From: Parvibium lacunae
GTDB lineage: Bacteria > Pseudomonadota > Gammaproteobacteria > Burkholderiales > Burkholderiaceae_D
NCBI RefSeq assembly: GCF_003335215.1
Contig: NZ_QPGB01000002.1
Span: 558,001-622,000 of the forward strand
Length of the DNA: 64,000 nt
Direction of reading: 5' to 3'
The notes beneath the pieces were generated by a model. That model made no database searches, was not told the DNA's origin, and saw only the letters and a list, made by a program, of their open reading frames with translations. The stretch's first letter is position 1. Each line of letters begins with the position of its first letter. Below, piece by piece: positions 44,905-55,280 of this stretch. The position numbers and the translations under genes are program-made.

Positions 44905-45855
44905 CTAGGCAAAATGGTCATAGGCTTGCAGGGAGAAATTGGCTGGGTTGCCGTCTTTATCCAGCAACATCAAGCCGGCCTCGGGAACAATTTCACCAAT
45001 CCGCGTGAGGCGTAAACCCAGGGACAAGGAAAGTTGATCTATCGCTTCGCGGCGCTCAGGGCTGGCGGTGAAACAGAGTTCGTAATCATCTCCGCCTGCA
45101 AGGGCGCAGCGATATTGCAAGGTGCCTGATTGGGCAGCCAAGGCGGTCGAAACGGGAATAGCACCCACATCAATCCGCGCACCCACACCGGAGGCGGTCA
45201 AGATATGACCGAGATCGCCGACTAAACCATCAGAAATATCAATCGCGCTACTGGCGATTGGCCTGAGGGCTAAACCGAGGGAAATACGCGGTTGTGGGGT
45301 TTCGAGCTTTTGCCGCACACGGGTGAATTCGCTCTCGCTGAGCTTGGCTTTTTTCTGAAAAAACCGTAAGGCCAACGCGGCATCGCCCAACTCACCCGAG
45401 ACCCATATATCATCGCCCGCTTTCGCACCGGAACGTAATAAGGCAAAAGGCCGACGAGATTCCCCAATCACGGTAATCGAGATCGTTAGCGCCCCCTTGG
45501 TCGTATCGCCACCGATTAACTCGCAAGAATAGGCTTCCGCCAACTCAAACAGTCCCGTACTAAAACTCTCAAGCCAAACGTCATCAGCTTTGGGCAACGC
45601 TAGCGACAAGGTGAAATAGCGCGGCACAGCGCCCATCGCGGCCAAATCGGATAAATTGACCGCCAGCGCTTTATGGCCGAGCTTGCGCGGATCCATAAAC
45701 GGGAAAAAGTGCCGACCCGATACCAGCATATCGGTCGAAATCGCCAAATCCATATCGAGCATGGGCGCGATCAACGCACAATCATCTCCCACGCCCAGCC
45801 GTGCTCGGCGCACCTTGCGCGTGAAATAGCGTTTAATTAAATCAAATTCCCCCAT
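44905..45855 (-). CDS. thiL: Thiamine-monophosphate kinase
   Basis: A 316-residue PurM-fold kinase that makes thiamine pyrophosphate. It starts MGEFDLIKRYFTR; the metal/ATP motifs are RLGVGDDCALI, STDMLVSGRHFFP, KALAVNLSDLAAMGA and SAIDISDGLVGDLGHIL. Placement between nusB and pgpA is standard in proteobacteria. It adds the last step to the thiD-thiE pair at 37-38.7 kb. Confidence 0.95.
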   Translation of the reverse strand: MGEFDLIKRYFTRKVRRARLGVGDDCALIAPMLDMDLAISTDMLVSGRHFFPFMDPRKLGHKALAVNLSDLAAMGAVPRYFTLSLALPKADDVWLESFSTGLFELAEAYSCELIGGDTTKGALTISITVIGESRRPFALLRSGAKAGDDIWVSGELGDAALALRFFQKKAKLSESEFTRVRQKLETPQPRISLGLALRPIASSAIDISDGLVGDLGHILTASGVGARIDVGAIPVSTALAAQSGTLQYRCALAGGDDYELCFTASPERREAIDQLSLSLGLRLTRIGEIVPEAGLMLLDKDGNPANFSLQAYDHFA

Positions 45856-45965
45856 GTCTTCCTCGATTGATACAGTTCATCTCTTTGTGGGTTATATCTG
45901 CTCAAGCAGATTGAGTTATTGAGTATCGGCACGATTCGGGTAGACTCAAGAGAAGAAGCGCCTGG

Positions 45966-46394
45966 TTATTTACGAAACTCAAGCGGGCGAACTTGGGCGG
46001 CAACTTGATCTAACACCCCATTCACGTACTTGAAGCCATCCGTGCCGCCAAACTGCTTAGCGACTTCAACCGCTTCATTAATCACAACTTTGTACGGGAT
46101 TTCTGCGCAATTGACAAGTTCATAAGTCGCAAACAACAGAATTGCATGCTCGACAGGACTCAATTCTGTTACCGGGCGATCAATAAAGGGGCCAAACAGC
46201 TCGCGCAAGGTTTCCGCTTGATTGATGGCGCCGCTTAAAAGTAGGTCAAAGTGTCCACTATCGGCTTTCTCGAACCCCACTGTGCTACGAATGTGGGCGT
46301 TCACCACCCCACTTTCTTCCTGCGAGAGCAGCCATTGATAAAGCCCTTGCAGGGCATACTCGCGTGCCCGACGACGTGCGCTTTTTTGACTCAT
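45966..46394 (-). CDS. nusB: Transcription antitermination protein NusB
   Basis: A 142-residue all-helical protein that binds boxA RNA with S10 in rRNA antitermination. Signatures: [20 protein letters not shown] at the N terminus, [19 protein letters not shown] and [20 protein letters not shown]. It overlaps the ribH stop by four bases. Confidence 0.96.
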   Translation of the reverse strand: MSQKSARRRAREYALQGLYQWLLSQEESGVVNAHIRSTVGFEKADSGHFDLLLSGAINQAETLRELFGPFIDRPVTELSPVEHAILLFATYELVNCAEIPYKVVINEAVEVAKQFGGTDGFKYVNGVLDQVAAQVRPLEFRK

Positions 46395-46876
46395 TGCTGC
46401 CCCTCATCCGTTGGTGTTAGCTCTTGAATCGCCAGGGTCAAGTTCGCCATTTCTACAGCGACACGGGCAGCCTCAGCCCCTTTTTCGTGCATCCGGGCCT
46501 CAGCTTGTGCATCGGTTTCACAAGTCAAAACGGCATTCGCAACCGGCAGCTGCAAATCAAGGGTGACGCGCTGAATCCCCGCCGCACTTTCATTGGACAC
46601 CACTTCAAAATGGTAGGTTTCGCCGCGAATCACTGCCCCCAGTGCAATCAAGGCATCAAATTCGCCCGTCTCACCCAATGTTTGCAATGCCAGGGGCAGC
46701 TCGAGTGCGCCCGGCACACTAACGACGACAATATCATCAGGATTAACCCCCAGTCGCTGCAACTGATCCAGGCAGGATTCCCGCAAGGCAGTCCCGACAT
46801 ACTCATTGAAACGGGCTTGCGCAATGCCGATGCGTAAGCCTTCCCCAGCCAGATCGGGCGGTAGTGTAATTGGCAT
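46391..46876 (-). CDS. ribH: 6,7-dimethyl-8-ribityllumazine synthase
   Basis: A 161-residue enzyme of riboflavin synthesis that assembles into capsid-like oligomers. Motifs: [20 protein letters not shown], the substrate loop [14 protein letters not shown], and [20 protein letters not shown] with the catalytic His. It sits between ribBA and nusB. Confidence 0.96.
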   Translation of the reverse strand: MPITLPPDLAGEGLRIGIAQARFNEYVGTALRESCLDQLQRLGVNPDDIVVVSVPGALELPLALQTLGETGEFDALIALGAVIRGETYHFEVVSNESAAGIQRVTLDLQLPVANAVLTCETDAQAEARMHEKGAEAARVAVEMANLTLAIQELTPTDEGQQ

Positions 46877-46878
46877 AT

Positions 46879-48036
46879 TTATTCCTTATCAGTCGTAGTC
46901 TGCTGTGGTGGTTGTGATAACCAATCGTCGTAGCACAGAAATCCGGTCACTTGCAGATCAAAGCCAAGCATGCTGGGCATTTTACGTGGGTGCGCTAATA
47001 AACGCATTTGGCGTACCTGTAAATCACGCAAAATCTGCGCACCAATACCATAAGTCCGTAGTGCGGCATTGGGGGTCTGCGGGGCAGTCGCCTGGGTGGC
47101 AGCAAGGTAGCGAAACTGCTCTTGTAAAAAGGCATCTCCGGGATTGCAATTCAGTAAGATCAAGACCCCTGCCGCATGATGCTGCAAACATTGCGCTGCC
47201 GCGCGAATCGACCAAGAGTGTGTGCTTTCTTGCTGCTCTAATAAATCTAGCAAGCTGGTAGGTTCATGCACGCGCACCCAAGTCTCTTGATCCGGGCGTG
47301 GTTGTCCGTGAATCAGCGCGAGATGGGTAGCACCGCTGGGTGTGTCACGATACATGCGACTGCGAAACGTACCATAAGGGGCGGTCAGGGTTCGCTCACC
47401 AATGCATTCGATCAGGGATTCATGGGTGCTGCGATAGTGAATCAGATCGGCAATGGTCCCAATTTTTAGCTCATGCTGGGCAGCAAAAAGCTGTAAATCG
47501 GGCAACCGCGCCATGGTGCCATCTTCTTTCAAGATCTCACAAATGACGGCGGCCGGCATGAGCCCCGCCAGCGCGGCCAGATCACAGCCGGCCTCAGTAT
47601 GACCAGCACGCATGAGCACCCCACCGGGCTGGGCGCGCAACGGGAAAATATGCCCAGGCTGCACAATGTCGGTCGGTTTGGCATCACGCGCCACGGCAAC
47701 CCGGATGGTGTGGGCCCGGTCAGCCGCCGAAATACCTGTCGTCACGCCCTGCGCGGCTTCAATCGAGACGGTGAAATTGGTGCCATGTTGGGCTTGGTTA
47801 TTGCTCACCATCGGGCGCAGGTTTAATTGCGCACATTTTTCTGCGGTTAACGTCAAACAAATCAGACCACGACCATATTTGGCCATGAAGTTAATCGCTT
47901 CCGGGGTCACGAACTCTGCCGCCATGACCAGATCACCTTCGTTCTCGCGGTCTTCTTCATCGACCAAAATGACCATGCGCCCTTGACGCAAATCAGCAAT
48001 AATTTCTTGCACGGCGGCAATGGCAGTTGATGGCAT
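46879..48036 (-). CDS. ribB(A): 3,4-dihydroxy-2-butanone 4-phosphate synthase with degenerate GTP cyclohydrolase II domain
   Basis: A 385-residue protein. Residues 1-205 are a complete Rib[21 protein letters not shown], the loop [15 protein letters not shown], and [17 protein letters not shown]. The rest aligns with RibA but lacks its zinc site: the usual CLTGDxFxSxRCDCG stretch is replaced by [17 protein letters not shown], so no GTP cyclohydrolase activity is expected. Such hybrids occur in several proteobacteria, which then keep a separate ribA. No FMN riboswitch was recognised in the 74 bases before the start. ribH follows after two bases. Confidence 0.93.
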   Translation of the reverse strand: MPSTAIAAVQEIIADLRQGRMVILVDEEDRENEGDLVMAAEFVTPEAINFMAKYGRGLICLTLTAEKCAQLNLRPMVSNNQAQHGTNFTVSIEAAQGVTTGISAADRAHTIRVAVARDAKPTDIVQPGHIFPLRAQPGGVLMRAGHTEAGCDLAALAGLMPAAVICEILKEDGTMARLPDLQLFAAQHELKIGTIADLIHYRSTHESLIECIGERTLTAPYGTFRSRMYRDTPSGATHLALIHGQPRPDQETWVRVHEPTSLLDLLEQQESTHSWSIRAAAQCLQHHAAGVLILLNCNPGDAFLQEQFRYLAATQATAPQTPNAALRTYGIGAQILRDLQVRQMRLLAHPRKMPSMLGFDLQVTGFLCYDDWLSQPPQQTTTDKE

Positions 48037-48110
48037 TATCGTTCCACACAGACAAAAATGAGATTGTAGCAGTCAGGCGCGAGCAACACCCGCAATTGGA
48101 CCAAGTAGCG

Positions 48111-50462
48111 CTAAGCGATATCCTGCCAAGGATCAATATCGAGCAGAATATCCACCGACTGGGTGGGCATAGGTGGCGGAATCAGTTGTTTTGTACTGGC
48201 TGGCTGGCCATTAAGTTGCAAGCGACGAATTTCATTGAGTTGAATGAATAGATTGTCTGCCGCCCGTTCGATTAATGTGCCTTCGGCCAGCAGGCGCGCA
48301 GCCCCATGCTGCAATTTGTGGGCAAACTCAGAAGGGGTTAGCAACATCCCCTGTAAACCTTGCCGACTGGCCAGATAAAGTCGAGTATGCCCCTCGCTGA
48401 TCCAGGCCAATGTCATGCGCTCCAGTTGGCCATCCTCATGCAGCACCTCATACCATGACCCCAAATGCAATGTCGCTAGCCAGGCATCCCGATCGGCGAT
48501 TTCACGTTGCCGCAGCGTGCTGTCTGGCAAGAAATGTGCAATCGGTTGGGCGACCTCCTCCGCCGCAACGGGTTGTCCGCGTAGGGCCCGCATATGCTCT
48601 TGTTCAAGCCATTGCAACAGTTCTTGGCGCAATGCCCCTGTATATGAAATTGCATCCAAGCCGCGACTAAAGCGGCGAAGCATTTCAGGCAATTCATTGG
48701 CGAGTACTTTTCGTTCGTCGTAAGTATATTTTGGTTGCACACTCCACAAAACCATTTCAGCGCTGTGGACTGCGCGACGCCATTTATCCTCACGCGCCAG
48801 CCCAAAACCAACAATCTGGCCGCGCACAAAAACGACCCAATACTCGCGAAGGAACGCCGCCAGACGCAGGGGGCATGGCAAGCGTTGGATCAATAGCTCC
48901 AATTCGGCCTGCGCCACTTTGTGAGCAGCAAGCTGTTTTTCATCTTCAGCAATAATTTGGGTCACTTGCTGCAAGCGCTGCTGAATGCGAATTTTTTTGA
49001 CTTGCTGCCAAGCATCGACCAAGCCCTGGGCCTGACGCAGACGTACGAGCACCGCTTCGGTTTCTAGCACTTGTATCGCCAGTTCAGTCAAGCCTTCTTG
49101 TAAATGCTGCAGGGTTGTATCTTCAGCGAACTCGCCGGCCAGTAAGGCTAAGCCGATTTCGCCGAGTTGGTTCATGAGCTGTCGGGCCACATGATGATCA
49201 TGGGTTAAAAAATCGGGATCGGACAGCGCCACTTGCAGGAGTGGGAACTGTAATAAATAAAACAGGTCCCGTACTGGTTGGCATAGGCCTGGTACTGCCG
49301 CCAGATAATCATAAAGCAACGCCATGGTCTGACTCGCACCATAGGCAACGGTTGAATTCAACTGTGCCAGCGCAGTCGGCGGAAAGTTGTCTAACACATC
49401 ATTTAATAAGGCCTTCAGCACAGGCCCTTGGCTCGGATCAAAACCAAGCGCAGGAAGCCCGCCAGTGCGGGTGTCAGCAAACGCCATCGTGTGGGTTTGC
49501 AGTGCTTTTAGAATCGCTTGCTGCAGGGTTTGATTCGCCTCAGAGTGATCGTTCATGTTCACTCTGGGTAATGTCAATGGGGCATCGGGCTGTAAACTCG
49601 CGGTATCTAGGCTACCCACGGCCGTCGCGGCCCCCACCAAGGTATTTGCCTGCAAGAGCTCTTGATTCAGCGCGCCCAGCACTTCCGCCCGTGCGGCGGG
49701 CGACTCCGCGACGCGGAACAAATCACGTTGACTCACCCAGCCTTGGGCTTCCAGTTCACGATCAAACTCTGCATAAATCGTATGCAACGCACGTCCATGC
49801 AGAACCTCATAGGCCTCGGTAAAGACCCGCGCCAAGAGTTGCCAATGCGTCTCACCCCACCCCAGAACCAGGGTTGCCTGCAATAGGCCACGAAAGAACA
49901 ACAGAGGCCGGAAAGGGTCGCTGTCTGGGCTGACCTCTTCGCGCTGCAAGATTGTTGCCAGACGCCCACGGTAGCTACTGACAATCGCACGCAAGTAGCC
50001 TTCAACGGCATTGGCCAACCGTGCCGCAGAAACTTCTTCTTGCATGACTTGATCTTCGACCAAGCCTAAATTCATCGTTTCAAGACTCAGGCTGGTTAAA
50101 TCAACCCCGACGGGGCTTTGCAATAGCTGCCAGGAGTCCTGAATCAGGGTGGTTAGGTGCTGCCCCCATAGGTGCTGTAACTTTTGTTGATGCTCGCGTA
50201 GCTCCTGCATCATCATATGCAGCCGCCGCCGCTCTTGCTGTGGTAGCTTGGGTAACAGGGACTCCCCGGCGTCCAGCCAGTCTTGCCACATGTACCGCTG
50301 TTGCTGGCCCAATAATCGCAAGAAAAAATCTGGTAAGCCCGCCAGCCAGGTTGCCAGTTGGGCTGGCGTGGTCGTGGCCGCCCACTCTGACCCCAAATAT
50401 TGGGGGGTCAGATAGGGGTTATCACTGGGATTTCCCGGTGGAGGGTTAGAGGAAGATGACAT
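48111..50462 (-). CDS. DUF1631 domain protein
   Basis: A 783-residue, mainly helical, Gln/Leu-rich protein. It matches my memory of the DUF1631 family of beta- and gammaproteobacteria, with motifs such as LQQAILKALQTHTM, ANELPEMLRRFSRGLDAIS and a C-terminal QLERMTLAWISEGHTRLYL that looks like a small beta barrel of PilZ type. No signal or membrane segment is visible. The frame is open for 38 codons further, but the ATG at 50462 (MSSSSNPPPGNPSDNP) is more credible. It diverges from the receiver-TPR gene; function unknown. Confidence 0.82.
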   Translation of the reverse strand: MSSSSNPPPGNPSDNPYLTPQYLGSEWAATTTPAQLATWLAGLPDFFLRLLGQQQRYMWQDWLDAGESLLPKLPQQERRRLHMMMQELREHQQKLQHLWGQHLTTLIQDSWQLLQSPVGVDLTSLSLETMNLGLVEDQVMQEEVSAARLANAVEGYLRAIVSSYRGRLATILQREEVSPDSDPFRPLLFFRGLLQATLVLGWGETHWQLLARVFTEAYEVLHGRALHTIYAEFDRELEAQGWVSQRDLFRVAESPAARAEVLGALNQELLQANTLVGAATAVGSLDTASLQPDAPLTLPRVNMNDHSEANQTLQQAILKALQTHTMAFADTRTGGLPALGFDPSQGPVLKALLNDVLDNFPPTALAQLNSTVAYGASQTMALLYDYLAAVPGLCQPVRDLFYLLQFPLLQVALSDPDFLTHDHHVARQLMNQLGEIGLALLAGEFAEDTTLQHLQEGLTELAIQVLETEAVLVRLRQAQGLVDAWQQVKKIRIQQRLQQVTQIIAEDEKQLAAHKVAQAELELLIQRLPCPLRLAAFLREYWVVFVRGQIVGFGLAREDKWRRAVHSAEMVLWSVQPKYTYDERKVLANELPEMLRRFSRGLDAISYTGALRQELLQWLEQEHMRALRGQPVAAEEVAQPIAHFLPDSTLRQREIADRDAWLATLHLGSWYEVLHEDGQLERMTLAWISEGHTRLYLASRQGLQGMLLTPSEFAHKLQHGAARLLAEGTLIERAADNLFIQLNEIRRLQLNGQPASTKQLIPPPMPTQSVDILLDIDPWQDIA

Positions 50463-50678
50463 ACAGACATCATCGCATAGGCAACACCCACTCGCCAATC
50501 TCTGCCCAGTAGGAATAGGGTCGCTCAGCCAATTTGGCTGCTGAAGCGTTGCATTCGAGATGCATTCAAGAAACAAATCAATAAGCCATAGACCTGATCG
50601 ATCAGACCTACAGCACGAGCGAGAAACGCCGTTAAGTAACCAATAGACTTTATTTTGTTTTCAGTCGCAGGAACCGGT

Positions 50679-52268
50679 ATGGCAGATAACCCATTCAGTG
50701 GTGGTGGCAATATGACCCCACTCAAAGGCAAAAAAGTCCTGATCGCTGATCGGCAGGCCAGTACCCGCATGGCTCTGCGTGACATGGTACAAGAGCTGGG
50801 CGTTTCCAATGTCTTGAATGCGGGCAGCGCTGGCGATGTCATCCGCATGGTCAAGAATGGCTATATCGATATCATTCTTTGCGAATACAAACTCGATGAA
50901 GTTCGTGATGGCCAACAGCTACTGGAAGAACTGCGGCATGAGCGGCTGATTCCTTTATCCACTATGTTCATGATGATCACCAACGAACGCGGATACCAAC
51001 AGGTTGTGGCCGTTGCCGAATTTGCACCAGATGACTATCTACTCAAGCCCTTTACCCCAGAGCAACTCTACCAACGCCTGCTCCGGGCAAATCAGAAAAA
51101 AGATATTTTCATGGGGGCGTATAGCTGTGTTGAAGACGGCAAGATTGAGCAAGCCCTGCAAGAGTGCGATTTGGTTATTCAGGCGCATCCCAAATTCATT
51201 ATGGATGCGCTGCGCCTGAAAATTGATATTTTAACCACCGTCGGCCGCACTGAAGAAGCGGAAAAGCTGCTCGAGACAGTGCTCGCCAGTCGCGCCAGCC
51301 CATGGGCACAAATGGGCTTAGCACAAGTACGCTATCGGCAAGATCGGCTGGAAGATGCCGAACAAATCTGTGAATCTTTGCTCTCTGAAAAAGGAGAGTT
51401 TTTAGCTGCTTATGATTTCCTGGCAAAGGTCAAACAAGAAATGGGCAAAGATGAAGAAGCCCTTGGGGTACTGGAAAAAGCCGCCAGTTATTCCAGTTTT
51501 AATGTGCGGCGTATGCGCAAAACCGCTGAAGTCGCCGAGAAAACGGGTGATTTAGAAAAAGCGACCAGACTCTACAACAAGGTGATTGATCGGGTCCGCG
51601 ACTCATCCTTAATTCGCAGTGAAGACTTCGCCAAACTCTCCAATGTTTACATTCAGCAGGGCCGCTTTGATGATGCAGACCGGGTGAGTGCAGATTTAAA
51701 GCGGACGATGAAAGCGACGGATGAGATGGAAGTGGCTTCCTGTTTTATTGCTTATCAAAAATGGCTCAAGCAAGGCGATAAACAAAAAGCCGTCGCGGCG
51801 CTCGATAAAACCGTCACCGCCTACAAGACCGCCAACAGCGAACTCGAGGCGAATATGGAAGCCGATTTGGCTGAAGCCTGCTTTCGTAACGAGCGCACGG
51901 ATGATGGCTTTAACATTGCCCGCAAAATTGCGCTACGAACCGGGGTGGACCGCCCCGTACTCAACCGGATTCGGAATTTGCTGTCGGAATTCAAGAAAAA
52001 ACCGGCGACAGCGAAACCTGGGAAAGTGACCTTCACCGCAAAAGATTTGGTAACGAATTTAAGCAAACTCGATCAGGAAGGTTGGGATGAAGAGATAGGC
52101 AATCAATGCCGGGATAGTTTGAGCTTTTGGGCCAAACATGAACCAAACAACCCCAATGTTGCGGTAGCAAAAAATTTGCTGGCAGGCTTGATGCGCAAGT
52201 ATGGGATTGCCGCCACGGTTGAGGAAATCGAAATGGGCCGGATTCCCGATCGCGATACGCCGCTCTAA
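50679..52268 (+). CDS. Receiver-TPR protein with atypical receiver
   Basis: A 529-residue protein. The N-terminal receiver domain runs about 17-135 (KKVLIADRQASTRMALRDMV). The phospho-Asp position is Glu69 in IILCEYKL, only one acid (Asp24) remains in the acidic pocket, and Thr101 and Lys123 (DDYLLKPFTPEQL) are kept. TPR repeats follow from about 150 to 430. AGGAA precedes the ATG at 50679. Related receiver-TPR proteins such as VieB of Vibrio act by protein binding. It converges on ribE, with a small CCGAG/CTCGG hairpin between. Confidence 0.85.
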   Translation: MADNPFSGGGNMTPLKGKKVLIADRQASTRMALRDMVQELGVSNVLNAGSAGDVIRMVKNGYIDIILCEYKLDEVRDGQQLLEELRHERLIPLSTMFMMITNERGYQQVVAVAEFAPDDYLLKPFTPEQLYQRLLRANQKKDIFMGAYSCVEDGKIEQALQECDLVIQAHPKFIMDALRLKIDILTTVGRTEEAEKLLETVLASRASPWAQMGLAQVRYRQDRLEDAEQICESLLSEKGEFLAAYDFLAKVKQEMGKDEEALGVLEKAASYSSFNVRRMRKTAEVAEKTGDLEKATRLYNKVIDRVRDSSLIRSEDFAKLSNVYIQQGRFDDADRVSADLKRTMKATDEMEVASCFIAYQKWLKQGDKQKAVAALDKTVTAYKTANSELEANMEADLAEACFRNERTDDGFNIARKIALRTGVDRPVLNRIRNLLSEFKKKPATAKPGKVTFTAKDLVTNLSKLDQEGWDEEIGNQCRDSLSFWAKHEPNNPNVAVAKNLLAGLMRKYGIAATVEEIEMGRIPDRDTPL

Positions 52269-52298
52269 CCTCAAAACCGAGCAAACAACTCGGCGTGG

Positions 52299-52955
52299 CT
52301 AGCGCGCTGCAACGGCTTGCATCCGTGCCACATATCGAGCGATTAAATCAATTTCCAGATTCACAGCAGCACCCACTTGCAAATCGCGCAAGGTGGTGAC
52401 CGCCACGGTATGCGGAATCAAATTGATATGGCAACGACTGCCAGGCGTGCTGCTTTCCCAGTCATCGTCCACTTGGTTGATGGTCAAAGATACGCCATTC
52501 ACGGTCAATGACCCCTTATACGCCACATACGCTGATAACGCCTGCGGGACCCAAATCACCAAATGCCAGGATTCATGGACTGGCGCATAGTGCAATACTC
52601 GCCCAATCCCATCGACATGCCCTGTCACCAAATGTCCGCCCAGTCGATCCTGCAAACGAATCGCTTTTTCTAAATTCACTTCATGCAGTTGATCCAGGCC
52701 AACTGTACAGCGCAAACTCTCGGCAGAGACATCGACGGCAAAGGTATCAGCATCATAGGCCACGACTGTCATGCACGCACCATTGATGGCAATGCTATCG
52801 CCTAGCTGAACATCGCTTAAATCAAGGCCACCCGCTGCAATACGCAGGCGAACCCCTGCAGGATTTGCACTCTCTACGCCCTCTGGGGTGGCCTTTGGCG
52901 GCAAAGCCTCAATCGCCATGATTTTCCCCACAGCGGCAACTATTCCTGTAAACAT
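52299..52955 (-). CDS. ribE: Riboflavin synthase alpha chain
   Basis: A 218-residue enzyme with two lumazine-binding repeats. It starts MFTGIVAAVGKI. Repeat one has GDSIAINGACMTV and ends DVSAESL; repeat two has DRLGGHLVTGHVDGIG and SLTVNGVSLTINQVDD. It converts two lumazines to riboflavin and a pyrimidine. It starts three bases after ribD ends, in one transcription unit. Confidence 0.96.
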   Translation of the reverse strand: MFTGIVAAVGKIMAIEALPPKATPEGVESANPAGVRLRIAAGGLDLSDVQLGDSIAINGACMTVVAYDADTFAVDVSAESLRCTVGLDQLHEVNLEKAIRLQDRLGGHLVTGHVDGIGRVLHYAPVHESWHLVIWVPQALSAYVAYKGSLTVNGVSLTINQVDDDWESSTPGSRCHINLIPHTVAVTTLRDLQVGAAVNLEIDLIARYVARMQAVAAR

Positions 52956-52958
52956 GGC

Positions 52959-54113
52959 TTATTTCTCCTGGCTAAGCACGTGCTGACGCTGGTAGCGGAT
53001 CCGCACATCTCCGCCCAGTTGCACGACATCAATACAATCAAACTGCGGCGCGGCGGCTAGCTGAGTGGGCGCTGCCTGGCCAAACTCAAACGCGGGCTTA
53101 CCCGGCCCCAAAATCTTCGGTGCTTGATAATGCAGAATTTCATCGACTAACGCTGCCGCCAGCAGCCGGCCATTCAAATGACTCCCTGCCTCCACATGCA
53201 GTTCATTAATTTCGTGCCGGGCAAATTCCGCTAATAGCGCCACCAATGAGACGTGTCCCTCTGCGTCGGCAGGTAAACACCACACCGTGATTCCACGTGC
53301 TTGCCATGCCGCCATCAAGTCTGGAAAAGCCTGTGCTGACTGCACTGTCGTGATTAAGGTCGCGGGGGTAGCAGCATCAACGGCAAAAATCCGTGCCGTC
53401 GGACTCAAGGTTAAGCGACTGTCCAAAACATAACGCAGCGGCTGCCGTGTAGTCGCCACTGCCCGCACCGACAGTTGCGGATTGTCCGCCCGCACGGTGC
53501 CACTGCCCGTCAAAATCGCGCAAGCGCGAGCACGCCAGTGATGACCATCGTCGCGGGCTTGCTGGCCAGTAATCCATTGACTCTCGCCACTCGCCAGCGC
53601 AATTTGACCATCTAGACTGGTCGCAACCTTGAGGCGCACCCACGGCCGTCCGTGCCGCATCCGCTGGATAAACCCGGGATTAAGCGCTGCGGCCTGCGCC
53701 GCCAGCAAGCCGCAACGGACCTCGATACCAGCGGCACGTAAGCGTGCCAAACCGGCCCCAGCGACCAGAGGATTGGGGTCAGTCATTGCCACCACAACAC
53801 GTCCTACCTTGGCGGCGATTAAAGCCTCGACACACGGTGGCGTGCGGCCATGATGTGAACAGGGCTCGAGCGTGACATAGACGGTTGCGCCGGTAACGTC
53901 GATGCCTTGCGCTTGGGCAGCTTGCAAGGCCCGCACTTCGGCATGCCCCTGCCCGGCTTGCTCATGCCAGCCCTCTGCCAGAACACGGTAAAGATTGGAA
54001 TCCGCCGCCGCAATCACGCAGCCGACACGAGGATTGGGCGTGGTTGAGTAGAGGCCACGCGCGGCTAACTCAAGCGCGCGTGCCATGTATGCGTGGTCAT
54101 TGTGATTGTACAT
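52959..54113 (-). CDS. ribD: Bifunctional diaminohydroxyphosphoribosylaminopyrimidine deaminase / 5-amino-6-(5-phosphoribosylamino)uracil reductase
   Basis: A 384-residue fusion. The N-terminal zinc deaminase has HAEVRALQAA and VTLEPCSHHGRTPPCVEAL. The C-terminal reductase begins PWVRLKVATSLDGQIALASG and has NELHVEAGSHLNGRLL. Start 54113 (MYNHNDHAYMARALELA) is preferred to an extension of 11 codons. It feeds RibH via the pyrimidine branch. Confidence 0.96.
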   Translation of the reverse strand: MYNHNDHAYMARALELAARGLYSTTPNPRVGCVIAAADSNLYRVLAEGWHEQAGQGHAEVRALQAAQAQGIDVTGATVYVTLEPCSHHGRTPPCVEALIAAKVGRVVVAMTDPNPLVAGAGLARLRAAGIEVRCGLLAAQAAALNPGFIQRMRHGRPWVRLKVATSLDGQIALASGESQWITGQQARDDGHHWRARACAILTGSGTVRADNPQLSVRAVATTRQPLRYVLDSRLTLSPTARIFAVDAATPATLITTVQSAQAFPDLMAAWQARGITVWCLPADAEGHVSLVALLAEFARHEINELHVEAGSHLNGRLLAAALVDEILHYQAPKILGPGKPAFEFGQAAPTQLAAAPQFDCIDVVQLGGDVRIRYQRQHVLSQEK

Positions 54114-54228
54114 AGCCAGATTGTAACGTCTCGGCAGTGACGCCATCCGGACGAAAAGACGGAAAGACTGAGTAGTGCCTGCCTTATAGACGCAGGGTTA
54201 CCCGCAGATTGGCTCGGGGAAACAGTGA

Positions 54229-55125
54229 TTAAGCAGAACTCGCCATAAATTGAATCCCTTCCACTTTTTCCGCCAACCACTCATGCATGGCCACATAAGT
54301 TTTATTGCTAATGCCTAAGTTGGCGAGTAAATCCGGCAAATCTGCGCTTTCTTGCTGCAGATTGATGCCCTGTGGGGGGAAAATATCGAGGGTAATTGCG
54401 TGCCCAAGCTGTACCGCACCAATCACACTCTGTACAGGGGTGTCGATATCTAGCACCGACTGATTATGCAGCGCCACTATTTGCGCCACATCCTCCGGTA
54501 AGCCCCAGAGCTTGGCTAACTCGCCGCCTATCAGATCGTGGTTCGCCAAACCGAATTTTGCTTCCATGCCACGCGCATAGCCTTGCTCAGGGTTTTGCAT
54601 CATGCCCAGCATATCGTGGGCTTTGCGGGGCTCTAAGGCGAGAATGGCAATGTAACCAATGTCATGGAGAAAGCCGCCAAGGAACGCTAAGTCGGGGTCA
54701 CAATTTGGCACATCACTGGCAGAAGCAACCTCCCGCGAACAAATGCCGACCGCATAGGAATGGGCCCATAGCGTTTGTTTTGCCCCGCGCAACACGGGGT
54801 CGATCGTTACCGCACTGCCCAGAACAAAACTCAGCGAAATCTGCCACGCTTGCTGATACCCCAATCGCATCAGCGCCTCATAGACGTTATACGCAGAACG
54901 CCCCCCGCGGCTGTAATAGACCGAATTGGCGAGGCCAATCAAGCGCGCCGACAAGCCCGGGTCGGACTCGATAATCTTTTGCAAGGCGGTTAAATCGACC
55001 TCGTCATTCGCCTTTAAACGCATCAATTTCGGGACTAGCGGCGAGATCGGGGGTAACTTGCGCAGCGCTGCAGAGAGCGACAGAGCTAATTCAAGGGGAT
55101 CAGTACCAGCAGCGAGTGAGGACAT
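54229..55125 (-). CDS. HDOD domain signalling protein
   Basis: A 298-residue single HDOD-domain protein. Typical parts are LPPISPLVPKLMRLKANDEV, then IIESDPGLSARLIGLANSVY, and an HD-like core FLGGFLHDIGYIAIL with AHSYAVGICSREVA. The domain resembles HD phosphodiesterases but usually lacks activity; homologues affect motility and regulation. The 155 bases between it and the lipoprotein gene show no other gene. The role here is unknown. Confidence 0.88.
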   Translation of the reverse strand: MSSLAAGTDPLELALSLSAALRKLPPISPLVPKLMRLKANDEVDLTALQKIIESDPGLSARLIGLANSVYYSRGGRSAYNVYEALMRLGYQQAWQISLSFVLGSAVTIDPVLRGAKQTLWAHSYAVGICSREVASASDVPNCDPDLAFLGGFLHDIGYIAILALEPRKAHDMLGMMQNPEQGYARGMEAKFGLANHDLIGGELAKLWGLPEDVAQIVALHNQSVLDIDTPVQSVIGAVQLGHAITLDIFPPQGINLQQESADLPDLLANLGISNKTYVAMHEWLAEKVEGIQFMASSA

Positions 55126-55280
55126 AAGCCATCCTGTTAAGCATCTCGATCAAAAAAAGCCAGTAACACCGTTGGCAGGGGCATCTTTATTGGCTAACTC
55201 AATTGGCTTTATATCGGCAAAGTCGTCCTGAATTTGAAGCCCTTTTCAGGAATCTTCTCACTTAGAGGATCAGGTTTTTA

